Positions 26,261 to 34,177 of a DNA stretch of 64,000 bases are shown here, piece after piece. This stretch comes from Candidatus Saccharimonas sp. (GTDB lineage: Bacteria > Patescibacteriota > Saccharimonadia > Saccharimonadales > Saccharimonadaceae). Where the stretch lies: the NCBI GenBank assembly GCA_022736555.1, contig DZCW01000003.1, positions 31,482 through 95,481 on the forward strand, written 5' to 3'. The position numbers and the translations under genes are program-made. The first letter of the stretch is position 1; the number at the start of each line of letters is the position of its first letter. The notes under the pieces were generated by a model. The model had not been told where the DNA came from. It did no database searches and saw only the letters and a program-made list of their open reading frames with translations.

Positions 26261-26926
26261 ATGAAATTAATTTTAGCATCGTCAGGTTTTGAATCAAAAG
26301 AAGCAGTAGAAAAATGCATTGAGTTCGTCGGCAAACCAGCAAAAGAGATAAACTTTGCCATCATCAACGAAGCCTACGCCGTCGAACATGGCGACCATCA
26401 TTGGATTCTCGACGATATGGATAGTATACGCAATAACTTCGGTGGCAATGTTGAGTTTGTAAATTTGTTAGCACTCAATATAGATAAAGTCGAGGAAAGG
26501 ATAAATGCCGCCGATGTAATCTTTGTCGTCGGAGGTAATACAGAATATCTAAAAACTGTTTTTGATAAAACGGGTTTTTCTAAATTACTGCCGAAATTGC
26601 TAGAAAAGAAGGTATATGTCGGTAGCTCGGCCGGATCGATGATATTAGGTAGACAACCGAGTTATAAAACTCAGGACGAGATATACGGCGAAGTTGATTA
26701 TTTCGGCGTTCATGAATATTTAAATTTGTTAAATTTTTCAATCTTGCCTCATTTACATAGTGAGTATTTTTCCGAGCGGGCTGATGAATGGGCTATCCGA
26801 GAATCAGAAAATGTCAACTACCCAGTTTACGCTATTTCTGACAATGCAGCCGTGGTGATTGATGGGGATGAGGAGTATGTTGTTAGTCACGACTATATTA
26901 AGCTGATTAACGGCAAAAATATATAA
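26261..26926 (+). CDS. Peptidase S51 (dipeptidase E-like)
   Basis: 221 residues, class I glutamine-amidotransferase-like fold of family S51. Seen: LILASSGF, the FVVGGNTEYL motif, and the nucleophile elbow VGSSAGSMILG, with the catalytic Ser at about residue 124, followed by a LPHLHSEYF segment supplying the His. S51 enzymes include Asp-dipeptidase PepE and cyanophycinase. Length and short loops suit a PepE-like exopeptidase. A GGGAG ribosome-binding site lies 6-7 nt before the ATG. Confidence 0.85.
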   Translation: MKLILASSGFESKEAVEKCIEFVGKPAKEINFAIINEAYAVEHGDHHWILDDMDSIRNNFGGNVEFVNLLALNIDKVEERINAADVIFVVGGNTEYLKTVFDKTGFSKLLPKLLEKKVYVGSSAGSMILGRQPSYKTQDEIYGEVDYFGVHEYLNLLNFSILPHLHSEYFSERADEWAIRESENVNYPVYAISDNAAVVIDGDEEYVVSHDYIKLINGKNI

Positions 26927-26973
26927 CCTATATAGCTAGGGGTATAACGATCAAGAGCACAATGGATCAGCAA

Positions 26974-27201
26974 TTAGCGATTCTGATTTTTGAATTTTTC
27001 CATAGTTTGTCTTGTTCGTGTTTCCACTTCGTCGGATTCTACAGCTTGTTGTTCTAGTATCGTGGCTTGATTATCAAGTTGGCCTGCTAAACGCTTGAGA
27101 TCATCCTCTAATTGATGCATCTCACTAGCCTGATCCCGTTTTTGTCGGGCCTGCGCTCTAGTCTTTTTTGCTGCATCCCTTACTTCATCTCCCGCTGTCA
27201 T
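26974..27201 (-). CDS. Small charged helical protein of unknown function
   Basis: 75 residues, almost entirely polar and predicted as a coiled coil (heptads from about residue 25 to 60, QLEDDLKRLAGQLDNQ). The family is unknown. GGAGG precedes a run of ATG codons; the ATG at 27199-27201 has the best 5-nt spacing, though two start codons just upstream (27204, 27207) are in frame. Confidence 0.55.
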   Translation of the reverse strand: MTAGDEVRDAAKKTRAQARQKRDQASEMHQLEDDLKRLAGQLDNQATILEQQAVESDEVETRTRQTMEKFKNQNR

Positions 27202-27362
27202 CATCACCTCCTTTGTTTTTAGTATAGCACTTATTAATTATCTGATTTGTTTAATGCCATAATAAGCACTTTATGTAAAGCGTACAGACTTGGATGGAAA
27301 TAGAGGGTGGTAGTTAAGGTTAGAACCACCATGCACTATTTAAAAGTATTTTTTAAAGCAAG
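27202..27362. other. Intergenic region with a hairpin
   Basis: 161 bases without a gene. A hairpin with arms GGTGGT and ACCACC (about 27306-27331) could end the 27363 transcript on the minus strand, but no T run follows it. Confidence 0.35.
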
Positions 27363-27656
27363 TTATAATTTGTCGGCACCATCAGCGAGTTCACCTAATA
27401 AAATAGCTGTTTCGTCGTCGATAATTTCTTTCAAATCTGGCACGTTTCGTTTAAGCCATTCACCTAATTCCTCGTCGGTACCTTGTTCGCGTATAGCGTT
27501 TAGCTGTTTCAGCTGATCCACATTAAGCTCCTGGGCTATCTCGTCGACAACTCGATTATCGAGTGTCGTTTCAAAATGTTCTGACAGCACTTCCAAATTT
27601 TGGTCTGACATAATTACACCTAAGTCGTCTATTAATTGCTTCGTGATAACACCCAT
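27363..27656 (-). CDS. Small acidic helical protein (DUF5663-like)
   Basis: 97 residues, acidic, all-helical, soluble. Its spacing of Leu and acidic residues (LSEHFETTLDNRVVDEIAQE and a late ELGEWLKRNVPDL) resembles DUF5663 proteins common in Patescibacteria. That family call is from memory and tentative. It follows the 27662 gene by 5 nt, so they form one operon. Function unknown. Confidence 0.6.
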   Translation of the reverse strand: MGVITKQLIDDLGVIMSDQNLEVLSEHFETTLDNRVVDEIAQELNVDQLKQLNAIREQGTDEELGEWLKRNVPDLKEIIDDETAILLGELADGADKL

Positions 27657-27661
27657 TTTAA

Positions 27662-28459
27662 TTAAGCTCCTTCTTCATTAATATCTTGTTCGATTTTATT
27701 ATCGGCATCTTTTTCGTTGTTATTAATATACGCTTGAGCTTTTCCTCGTTCTTGACCTTGAACAACTTTCTCGGCCTGGGATCGAATTCGCTTCTTGAAA
27801 GCTGGCTGCTCGACATATTGCTTGATTGCAGCTTCGCGCTCTTCGTATGCGTATTGCGAGTAGTCATGCTCGAGTTTGCGACGTTGTTTTATGCTTTCAT
27901 GACGAATTATTCGACGTTCGATAGCCGCCAGGCGCGCTTCATGTAATTCTTTTCGCCTAGCATTAATAACTTCTTGACGTTCTTTGCTGCGTGTATCAGC
28001 ACGATCTAAACGATCTTGCATCATCCCTGTATGTTCAGTATGGGTTTGGGTGACAAAGTACAACTCGGCAGATGCAGCTTGAGCTTTTTTCTCGTGGTGT
28101 CGGTTTATAAAATCAAAACGGCTAGTATCTAATTTTTTGGATCTGCGATCATACTTCTGTTTAGCTTTTTCTACACGCCAGCCCAAGATGATGTCTTTAG
28201 GCGTGCTTAATAAGTTTTTGCCCTTAGCAACCGAAGCCTCAATTGTCGAAATAGCTTTCGTGGCCTCTTGGCGTACATCAGCCTTTAAGTCTTGGAATTG
28301 GAGTAGAAATTCTGCCGCGCTACGCTCCTCGAGCTCACGCTCTAGGTTAGCCCGATCGGCTATTTCTTCGCCCAGCTCGGTCTGTTCAGCTGGTATATCC
28401 CGATCTATGATTTCCGGCACATATTCATCACTTTGTTTGTTTGATAGCATTTCTGACAT
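27662..28459 (-). CDS. Highly charged coiled-coil protein of unknown function
   Basis: 265 residues with no membrane segment, dominated by Glu, Lys, Arg, Gln and Ala. Long helical stretches (about 30-90 and 115-240) include RRKELHEARLAAIERRI. The N- and C-terminal tails are acidic. It resembles a structural or scaffold protein, family not recognised. A TATAAT box (28469-28474) is 9 nt before the ATG with TTGCCC 16 nt further up. Confidence 0.65.
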   Translation of the reverse strand: MSEMLSNKQSDEYVPEIIDRDIPAEQTELGEEIADRANLERELEERSAAEFLLQFQDLKADVRQEATKAISTIEASVAKGKNLLSTPKDIILGWRVEKAKQKYDRRSKKLDTSRFDFINRHHEKKAQAASAELYFVTQTHTEHTGMMQDRLDRADTRSKERQEVINARRKELHEARLAAIERRIIRHESIKQRRKLEHDYSQYAYEEREAAIKQYVEQPAFKKRIRSQAEKVVQGQERGKAQAYINNNEKDADNKIEQDINEEGA

Positions 28460-28468
28460 ATTTATTTC

Positions 28469-28496
28469 ATTATAGCATTGTTGTTATTAGGGGCAA
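28469..28496 (-). promoter_or_regulatory. Promoter of the coiled-coil/DUF5663-like operon
   Basis: Minus strand TTGCCC, 16-nt spacer, TATAAT, then 9 nt to the ATG. No ribosome-binding site. Confidence 0.5.
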
Positions 28497-28572
28497 ATGA
28501 CCGCCAACCAAAAAGCCATTACACTCGGTTAATTTGAACTGATTGATATAAATACAACCCCGAATGTTCACT

Positions 28573-28600
28573 CAAGGCTTCGAATCCCGACAGCCAAGTT
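28573..28600 (+). other. Decayed inverted copy of the tRNA-Gln 3' end
   Basis: The plus strand reads TTCGAATCCCGACAGCCA, a T-loop-like segment followed by an N-CCA end, facing the genuine tRNA-Gln across the terminator hairpin. It cannot form a full T-stem. Similar inverted remnants occur next to tRNA-Leu and tRNA-Gly(GCC). Confidence 0.45.
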
Positions 28601-28643
28601 ATAGAAAAAGTCCTAGGATTAAAAACCTAGGACTTTTTTCTAT
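28601..28643 (-). terminator. Terminator downstream of tRNA-Gln
   Basis: A perfect stem AAAAAGTCCTAGG/CCTAGGACTTTTT with loop ATTAAAAA, extended outward by ATAG/CTAT. It starts immediately after the tRNA 3' CCA on the minus strand and ends in a T run. Confidence 0.9.
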
Positions 28644-28717
28644 GGCTGGGATGGAGGGGTTCGAACCCCCGAATGTCGGCACCAAAAGCCGATGCCTTAC
28701 CACTTGGCGACATCCCA
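28643..28717 (-). tRNA. tRNA-Gln(UUG)
   Basis: 75 nt with encoded CCA. Acceptor TGGGATG/CATCCCA, discriminator G, anticodon stem TCGGC/GCCGA with loop TTTTGGT giving anticodon UUG. T-loop TTCGAAC and D-loop with GG are canonical, so the normal G19-C56 contact is kept. Confidence 0.96.
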
Positions 28718-28774
28718 CCAGTGGTACTGATTGTACACTAATTAGCAGATCAGCTCAAGTGACGATAATTAATA

Positions 28775-29305
28775 TTATGATTTATGAGCCGAAATTACAT
28801 GGTTAAAATATGATCGAATTTCGAACAGTAAATAGGCACCGATCGCAGCTCCGATAGCAATGCCGACCAAACTCGATAGAAATAGAAAAATATTTAAGCT
28901 AATCAATAAATTAATTATTTCCGCTACGATTTTTACAATAAATACCAAGAATAGCAAATCCCAACCCTTCTTTTTCATATTTTTCAAAGGATTTATGGCG
29001 CTAGCAGTTATGATAGTTACGCCCGCCATAAAAAGCAAAGATATCATGGACGAGAACATCCACCAGCTAGTATGCCCAAATGGGTTATAACTATGCCACA
29101 AGTTAGAATTAATTGTAAATATTGTCGCGGTCGTGGACATAGTCGACAATAATGCCCATATCGTAATAACTGACACGACCACACTTACGATCATAATCCA
29201 CCATATATTATCAGCTCCCCATTTTCGCCAAGTTGAAGGCAAATGAGGAATTGGTTTTAGCCATCCTTCGATCATATTCTCGAGTTTACGAACTGATATT
29301 ACCAT
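28775..29305 (-). CDS. Multi-pass membrane protein of unknown function
   Basis: 176 residues with a conserved-looking amphipathic N-terminus (PIPHLPSTWRKWGADNIWWI) and four hydrophobic segments. The family is not named with confidence. Proteins with a LPxxWRKWxADNxWWI entry segment recur in Saccharibacteria. It lies 17 nt downstream of another four-helix membrane gene, so they may be co-transcribed. Confidence 0.7.
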   Translation of the reverse strand: MVISVRKLENMIEGWLKPIPHLPSTWRKWGADNIWWIMIVSVVVSVITIWALLSTMSTTATIFTINSNLWHSYNPFGHTSWWMFSSMISLLFMAGVTIITASAINPLKNMKKKGWDLLFLVFIVKIVAEIINLLISLNIFLFLSSLVGIAIGAAIGAYLLFEIRSYFNHVISAHKS

Positions 29306-29322
29306 CTTAGATCCCCCTTTAA

Positions 29323-29796
29323 TTATTTACGACACCCGGGCCACAAACCATAACTAGACCATGCCGCTAATATTCCGAGTGCTACGCTGACAAGTATCGC
29401 CCATGGTCCACACGACAGATCAGCTATCGTGCCCAAAAAACAAAAGTTAGGAACGCCGCTGACATTCGTATTTAACCAAATCGCTAACATAAACCACAAA
29501 AATGGCACCAGCCAACCCAGACCCATACTAACAATACGCATTAACGGACTAATCGACATATTTAATAGAAATGGCAGGGCAAAGACCTCGCTAACCACGA
29601 TAATTCCACCTAATAAATAAGCAGCTGCATCACCACCAGGTAAATTAAAGCTGGCTAGCAGTGGCAAGAACTTATCAAAAGTAAACAGCTGAGCCAATAC
29701 GAAAATAACTAATATAGCCCCGTATACATACGCCATAATCTGCGACTCGCGCGTTCTAGGCTTTTTGGCCTGAGTGGCTCTTACTAATACGCTCAT
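29323..29796 (-). CDS. Four-helix membrane protein of unknown function
   Basis: 157 residues: a basic cytoplasmic N-terminus (ATQAKKPRTRESQ) and four membrane segments, with two cysteines (in FCFLGTIADLSCG) in an extracellular loop that could form a disulfide. The overall plan resembles DoxX/MauE-like small redox membrane proteins, but no diagnostic motif is seen. Confidence 0.65.
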   Translation of the reverse strand: MSVLVRATQAKKPRTRESQIMAYVYGAILVIFVLAQLFTFDKFLPLLASFNLPGGDAAAYLLGGIIVVSEVFALPFLLNMSISPLMRIVSMGLGWLVPFLWFMLAIWLNTNVSGVPNFCFLGTIADLSCGPWAILVSVALGILAAWSSYGLWPGCRK

Positions 29797-29968
29797 ACCC
29801 TAAGTATAAACTAAATAGATTATAAATCACAAATGTTGTTATTTTTATCATTGTGCTTGCGCTTTTTAAATTGGTAAATTATAGTACGGATAAGCGAAAG
29901 TTACAAAAACAAACATAATTATAAAAAACATATGTTGTGACCGATCGCTCTACGACATCCACCACAAC

Positions 29969-29998
29969 AAAAAAAGCGCCTCTGCAAAGGGGCGCTTT
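29969..29998 (-). terminator. trmD terminator
   Basis: An 11-bp hairpin AAAGCGCCTCT/AGGGGCGCTTT (one G-T) with a GCAA-type tetraloop, followed on the minus strand by a run of seven T. It lies 26 nt after the trmD stop. Confidence 0.9.
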
Positions 29999-30023
29999 CC
30001 GTCTCATTTAATCCCTATAATTA

Positions 30024-30683
30024 TCAGTTGGGACCAGACTTTAAAGAATTTTCAGCCCGCCATTTGGCGATTTCGGCATGGTTGCCGCTAAGTAGAACTT
30101 TGGGTACTTCCATACCATTAAAAACCTCGGGGCGAGTGTATTGTGGAAATTCCAAGGTTTCACCATCGCTGAAACTCTCGATCGCCGCACTATTCTCGCC
30201 GCCCAACACCCCTGGGATTAGACGCACTATGCTATCAATAATCGTCATAGCCGGCAGTTCACCGCCAGTCAATATATAATCACCTACACTAATTTGGCTA
30301 TCAACCAAACTCAAAATACGCTCATCATAGCCCTCATAGCGACCACAAACAAAAATATAGCCATTATCACTGTCCGCCCAAGCTTGTGCCGTAGCCTGCT
30401 TCCAGCGATCCCCACGTGGGGTCATTAGCACTACTTTGGCGCTAGGATCATAGTTCTTGGCATCACCGATTGCTGCGAATAATGGTTCTGGCATTAATAA
30501 CATGCCGTCACCACCGCCATATGGTGTGTCGTCAACCTGTTTACGTGGCCCTAGGCCGAAATCTCGTAAATTAACCATGCGAAATTCAACAATCTGACGA
30601 TCCTGTGCCTTCCACATCATGGAATTATTTAGAACACCGTCAAACATTTCAGGGAATAATGTAACTACTTGGATTTTCTTCAT
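30024..30683 (-). CDS. trmD: tRNA (guanine-37-N1)-methyltransferase
   Basis: 219 residues, SPOUT-family enzyme that makes m1G37 to prevent frameshifting. Seen: VVTLFPEMFDGVL start, DDTPYGGGDGMLLMPEPL, the trefoil-knot SAM-binding CGRYEGYDERI and ISVGDYILTGGELPAM with the catalytic Asp. Slightly shorter than E. coli TrmD (255) at the C-terminus. It is separated from khpA by a terminator. A TATGAT lies 8 nt before its ATG, so it may have its own leaderless promoter. Confidence 0.96.
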   Translation of the reverse strand: MKKIQVVTLFPEMFDGVLNNSMMWKAQDRQIVEFRMVNLRDFGLGPRKQVDDTPYGGGDGMLLMPEPLFAAIGDAKNYDPSAKVVLMTPRGDRWKQATAQAWADSDNGYIFVCGRYEGYDERILSLVDSQISVGDYILTGGELPAMTIIDSIVRLIPGVLGGENSAAIESFSDGETLEFPQYTRPEVFNGMEVPKVLLSGNHAEIAKWRAENSLKSGPN

Positions 30684-30708
30684 CTGTTACCATCATAAAC
30701 TATTGCCA

Positions 30709-30734
30709 CAAAAAAACCACCCCTAGAGGTGGTT
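30709..30734 (-). terminator. Terminator between khpA and trmD
   Basis: Hairpin AACCACC/GGTGGTT followed by seven T on the minus strand. It would end or attenuate the rpsP-khpA transcript before trmD. Confidence 0.8.
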
Positions 30735-30754
30735 CTTTCGACATATAAATCTCT

Positions 30755-30772
30755 CAACAATATATATTGTTG
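30755..30772. repeat. 18-bp perfect palindrome
   Basis: CAACAATATATATTGTTG lies between khpA and its terminator. It may be a small hairpin in the khpA 3' region or a protein-binding site; no assignment can be made. Confidence 0.4.
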
Positions 30773-30826
30773 CTCGCATAGAGCTTTTTATTCTCGCAGT
30801 TTAGGCATTGCCTTAACTACTTATGA

Positions 30827-31219
30827 TTATATATCTAGGTCGTCTAGTTCCGCAAGCTCTTCACGAGTCTTTTTTGAGTAATCACTAGTGTTATCCACAG
30901 GTTCATCTGTAGAGTTTTTCACAGGCTCGCTACTAACTCCATCTGATGATGTTGTATAGTTTTCACGCTGATCGTCATTATTAACGATCTTAAGGTTATA
31001 TCGAGCATCGTTTTTAGTGCCAAGCGCTCGTAATAGAGTGCGTAGACTCTGAGCGGTTACGCCACGTTTGCCAATAACTCGTCCTAAATCCTCAGGATTG
31101 ACGGTCAATGATAACAAAACACCTTTTTCATCGATTAAACGCTCAACTGAAACATCATCTGGATGTCCAACTAGCGATTTTACGATATATTCTACGAATT
31201 GTTGATCTATTGTCGACAT
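30827..31219 (-). CDS. khpA: KhpA-like KH-domain RNA-binding protein
   Basis: 130 residues. A KH domain (residues about 1-80) with the GRVIGKRGVTAQSLR loop (GxxG form IGKRG), then a hydrophilic Ser/Thr/Asp-rich tail of about 50 residues that most KhpA proteins lack. It sits directly downstream of rpsP, the usual conserved pairing, and likely binds RNA with a KhpB partner not seen here. Confidence 0.92.
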   Translation of the reverse strand: MSTIDQQFVEYIVKSLVGHPDDVSVERLIDEKGVLLSLTVNPEDLGRVIGKRGVTAQSLRTLLRALGTKNDARYNLKIVNNDDQRENYTTSSDGVSSEPVKNSTDEPVDNTSDYSKKTREELAELDDLDI

Positions 31220-31276
31220 ACTTATCCCCTCACCTATTCGGTCGCTACTAGTTTTTGTAATTTAATTGTATCACGT

Positions 31277-31660
31277 TTATTCTTGTGGGGTAACGTCAGC
31301 TGATTCTTCAGCTTCGACTGTTTCGACAACTTCGACTTCAGCTTTTGGCTGATTTTTGCGAAGTTTATCAGAGTGGCGAGTGTTTTTGGCTTTTTTGTTG
31401 TCAGCTTCGATAACCCATTTTGGCATCTTGACACCGGCAGTTTTTAGCAATTTAACGACACGTGGAGATGGTTGAGCACCGTTATCTAGGTATTTTTGAG
31501 CTACTTCGACTTGGATTTTAGCATCTTTGGTATGTGGGTCATAGGTACCAACATAAGCAACTACACGGCCACTTAATGGATGACGTTGAGATTCTTGTAC
31601 GGCAATGCGGTATACGGCATGACCTGTACGACCGACACGTTGCAAACGGATTGCGAGCAT
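31277..31660 (-). CDS. rpsP: Ribosomal protein S16
   Basis: 127 residues. Standard bS16 start MLAIRLQRVGRTGHAVYRI and GTYDPHTKDAKIQVE, followed by a 45-residue Lys/Glu/Val-rich tail beyond the core. ATG at 31658-31660 is chosen because S16 always begins this way; the 18 codons upstream are an untranslated extension of the frame. AGGAAG lies about 11 nt upstream. Binds 16S rRNA early in 30S assembly. Confidence 0.97.
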   Translation of the reverse strand: MLAIRLQRVGRTGHAVYRIAVQESQRHPLSGRVVAYVGTYDPHTKDAKIQVEVAQKYLDNGAQPSPRVVKLLKTAGVKMPKWVIEADNKKAKNTRHSDKLRKNQPKAEVEVVETVEAEESADVTPQE

Positions 31661-31746
31661 AAATATATAACTTCCTTTTATCTTATCTTTAAAATTGATT
31701 TTACTCTTGGCCAATTCTACACTGTTTTTAGCAGATAGTCAATCAG

Positions 31747-32454
31747 TTAGCGCTTGGCGTAAGCGTCTAACGCTGCCTGAGCTGCCTGTTGTTGAGCCAC
31801 TTGTTTACTAGGACCGCTACCAGTTCCCATCAATTTGTCGCCAACATAAACTCCAAGTGTAAATATCTTATCGTGATCTGGACCGGTTTCTTCGATGACA
31901 CGATATTGCGGTGTCTGATTATCAATCTGTTGCGATACCTCTTGTAGGTGGGATTTAGCATCACGCCAGCTACCAGATTCTAAAATACCATCCAGTTTAC
32001 TAATAATATTGTTATGAATAAAAGTGGCCGCATCATCATAGCCGCGCTCTAGGTAAATCGCGCCAGTTACGGCTTCGAACGCGTTGGCTAATATTTGTTG
32101 TCTAGCCCGATCACTACCTTGTTTTTCACCACGGCTCATTCTAACTAATGGTTCATACCCAAGTCCGACACCAGCAGCACCAATACTTTCAGTCCTAACT
32201 AGAGAAGCACGCCAACTAGTTAATATTCCCTCTGGTTCCGAGAAATTATGATACAAATAATCAGTTACAACCAATTCCAAAACGGCATCACCTAAAAATT
32301 CTAACCGTTCGTTATGCTCGTTGACACTTTTTTTATGTTCGTTGACGTAACTACGATGAGTCAGAGCAGTAACTAGTAGTTGAATATCCGCGAATTCAAA
32401 ACCTAATTTCTCTCTGGCAAAATCTTGATATGGCGCCACCTGCATCCCGCTCAT
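31747..32454 (-). CDS. rnc: Ribonuclease III
   Basis: 235 residues. Catalytic domain with signature NERLEFLGDAVLELV (residues about 46-60) and second metal-site residues in NAFEAVTGAIYLE. C-terminal dsRNA-binding domain (about 160-235, DAKSHLQEVSQQ, SKQVAQQQAAQAALDA). It cleaves double-stranded RNA in rRNA and mRNA processing. Overlaps the Nudix gene by 4 nt. Confidence 0.97.
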   Translation of the reverse strand: MSGMQVAPYQDFAREKLGFEFADIQLLVTALTHRSYVNEHKKSVNEHNERLEFLGDAVLELVVTDYLYHNFSEPEGILTSWRASLVRTESIGAAGVGLGYEPLVRMSRGEKQGSDRARQQILANAFEAVTGAIYLERGYDDAATFIHNNIISKLDGILESGSWRDAKSHLQEVSQQIDNQTPQYRVIEETGPDHDKIFTLGVYVGDKLMGTGSGPSKQVAQQQAAQAALDAYAKR

Positions 32455-32945
32455 AATTTCTCCTGTCTAATTCTTTTCATAGCTAACAACATTAATTTTC
32501 CAATATCTTCATATTCAATCGCATCTAGGGCATCGTTGAATTTAAACCATTTTATATCATTCATCCACTCTTCTTTTTGAATATCATTAGTGTCGCCTTT
32601 GGCCCTGACTAGATAGATTTGAGTGGTCATCAGAACCAATCTATCAACACGACGATAACGGAAATGAATTTTACCTAACCAACCTAGGATTTCGACATCT
32701 TTGAGACCAGCTTCTTCGGCAATTTCACGCCTAGTAGTCTGTTCGGCCGTCTCGCCTTCCTCGATGTGTCCTTTTGGAATCGTCCAACGATCTTTACCAT
32801 CCTGAATTAACAGGATTTCAACTCCACCACTAACGTCGCGACGAAAGATAATACCACCACTGGTCGGCTCGCGAACTATTTCCTGAATTTGATTTTTCTT
32901 ATTAAAGTATTTCTTGAAATGATCAAACTTCGGTACTGCTGCCAT
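32451..32945 (-). CDS. Nudix hydrolase
   Basis: 164 residues. A complete Nudix box [20 protein letters not shown] followed by AGL (GX5EX7REUXEEXGU), so an active Mg2+-dependent hydrolase of a nucleoside-diphosphate-linked compound. A strand with AGIIFRR-type residues (SGGIIFRRD) precedes it. ATG at 32943-32945 has GGAGAAG 6 nt upstream and overlaps the end of nusB by 23 nt. Substrate cannot be read; neighbours suggest RNA metabolism or housekeeping. Confidence 0.93.
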   Translation of the reverse strand: MAAVPKFDHFKKYFNKKNQIQEIVREPTSGGIIFRRDVSGGVEILLIQDGKDRWTIPKGHIEEGETAEQTTRREIAEEAGLKDVEILGWLGKIHFRYRRVDRLVLMTTQIYLVRAKGDTNDIQKEEWMNDIKWFKFNDALDAIEYEDIGKLMLLAMKRIRQEKL

Positions 32946-33384
32946 CGGTCTTCTCCTCGACAAGCGTGCGATAAGCGGTGCCCAACACACCGTTTATGAA
33001 CTTGCTTGAGTTATCAGAACCAAACGCTTTTGCCAGTTCAACCGCCTCATTGATTGCGACTTTTGGTGGTATCAATTTTGCTTGAAAGAGTAGCTCATAT
33101 AAACCAATTCGCAAAACATTGCGATCTACCCTGGCAATTTGATCAATCGGCCAATCAGGCGCAATAGGTTGAATCTTGGCATCTAAACCAGCTTGTTCGG
33201 CTAAAACACCTTTCACTAGTGTTCCGACAAAGCCCTTGTCTTCAATCGTGGCTTCGTATCTATCTAGATTGCGAGTCAGGATATCGTCTACATCCGCCGA
33301 CGTGTCATTGGACTGTACACGAAATTCATATTCGTATAGGGTTTGCAAAGCAACGATGCGACCCAGGTGGCGATTAGATGCCAT
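32923..33384 (-). CDS. nusB: Transcription antitermination factor NusB
   Basis: 153 residues, all-helical NusB fold: start [17 protein letters not shown], central [14 protein letters not shown], then [30 protein letters not shown]. With NusE/S10 it binds boxA in rRNA leaders. Follows rpmF by 56 nt and overlaps the Nudix gene, consistent with a single operon rpmF-nusB-nudix-rnc. Confidence 0.96.
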   Translation of the reverse strand: MASNRHLGRIVALQTLYEYEFRVQSNDTSADVDDILTRNLDRYEATIEDKGFVGTLVKGVLAEQAGLDAKIQPIAPDWPIDQIARVDRNVLRIGLYELLFQAKLIPPKVAINEAVELAKAFGSDNSSKFINGVLGTAYRTLVEEKTDGSSTEV

Positions 33385-33440
33385 AGCGTTTTATTCTTTC
33401 TTTTGATTATTGTTTTAAGGTGATAGAGCTACTAGCTAAA

Positions 33441-33590
33441 TTATTTAGCTAGAGCTTTGCCAGATTCTTTGGCAGTTGTTCGTGCCTTAACTGGTGATGT
33501 TTTGTTAACGCGGCGAGCTAGCTCTAGGCGTAAGTGACTTCGGCGTAAACCGGTTTTGCGTGGACTCGTCTGTTTCTTTGGTTGTCCCAT
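33441..33590 (-). CDS. rpmF: Ribosomal protein L32 (very short)
   Basis: 49 residues, starting MGQPKKQTSPRKTGLRRSHL, matching the basic bL32 N-terminus (MAVPKxKTSxxRRxxRRSH). The usual C-terminal zinc-binding or Tyr/Gly tail is missing; the protein ends LAK shortly after the helix. AGGAGG is 7-8 nt before the ATG. Start of the nusB-Nudix-rnc operon. Confidence 0.9.
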   Translation of the reverse strand: MGQPKKQTSPRKTGLRRSHLRLELARRVNKTSPVKARTTAKESGKALAK

Positions 33591-33634
33591 ATATAAAGAC
33601 CTCCTGTAAAATTATGATAATAAAACTTGTAGCT

Positions 33635-33663
33635 ATTATAACTAATAACGCAGCATAGCTCAA
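33635..33663 (-). promoter_or_regulatory. rpmF operon promoter
   Basis: Minus strand TTGAGC, exactly 17 nt, TATAAT. Unlike many promoters here it gives a leader of about 38 nt carrying an AGGAGG ribosome-binding site. Confidence 0.65.
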
Positions 33664-33709
33664 GTACCTTGTTTTTATTCATATTACCGGTCAAAACGCT
33701 AATGCTTTA

Positions 33710-33738
33710 TTGCCAATATCATAGATTGGTGTTATAAA
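33710..33738 (+). promoter_or_regulatory. Promoter of the LysM-like gene, leaderless type
   Basis: TTGCCA, 17-nt spacer, TATAAA, then 6 nt to the ATG at 33745. No ribosome-binding site. Confidence 0.65.
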
Positions 33739-33744
33739 AGATCC

Positions 33745-34161
33745 ATGCAACAAGAAACAAACACTTATAGTAACCCCGAAAGAAAAAAACCTAACTACGA
33801 GATGATAAAACGTAGACTTGGAGTATTAGCGCTAACAATGTTTGTCGCTGGCGCTGGAGTAGGTGTTGGCCTAACAAAGGGTATAGAGGCATTATCAAAC
33901 GCAAACGTAGGTAGCACCATAGCTAGCGCAGTTGAACATGCCATAATCCCACACTTTAACTTTTCAAAAGAAACAAAAACTTACACAGTAAATCCTGGCG
34001 AAGGTTTATATAATGCCATAGGTCACATCGATAACATTAGTTCAATACCAATGGATGCCGCCCTTGATCACGTCAGGCATATGCCCGAAAACAAAGATAC
34101 CCTGGCTGATGGATTACAAGCCTACGAAACCGTAGTTATACCCGATAGAGTCGATAAATAA
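33745..34161 (+). CDS. Membrane-anchored protein with LysM-like domain
   Basis: 138 residues. Cytoplasmic basic N-terminus, one membrane segment (LGVLALTMFVAGAGVGVGLT), a linker, then an extracellular segment from about residue 80. KTYTVNPGEGLYNAI there resembles the start of a LysM motif (xYxVxxGDTLxxIA), and it ends AYETVVIPDRV, like the closing strand of such a domain. It may bind peptidoglycan. The family call is tentative because the middle is divergent. Confidence 0.6.
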   Translation: MQQETNTYSNPERKKPNYEMIKRRLGVLALTMFVAGAGVGVGLTKGIEALSNANVGSTIASAVEHAIIPHFNFSKETKTYTVNPGEGLYNAIGHIDNISSIPMDAALDHVRHMPENKDTLADGLQAYETVVIPDRVDK

Positions 34162-34177
34162 AATAGCTTATTAATAT

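Noticed and set aside
31661..31714. N-terminal extension of ribosomal protein S16
   Set aside because: S16 begins at MLAIRLQR; the extra 18 codons are untranslated leader that happens to be open.
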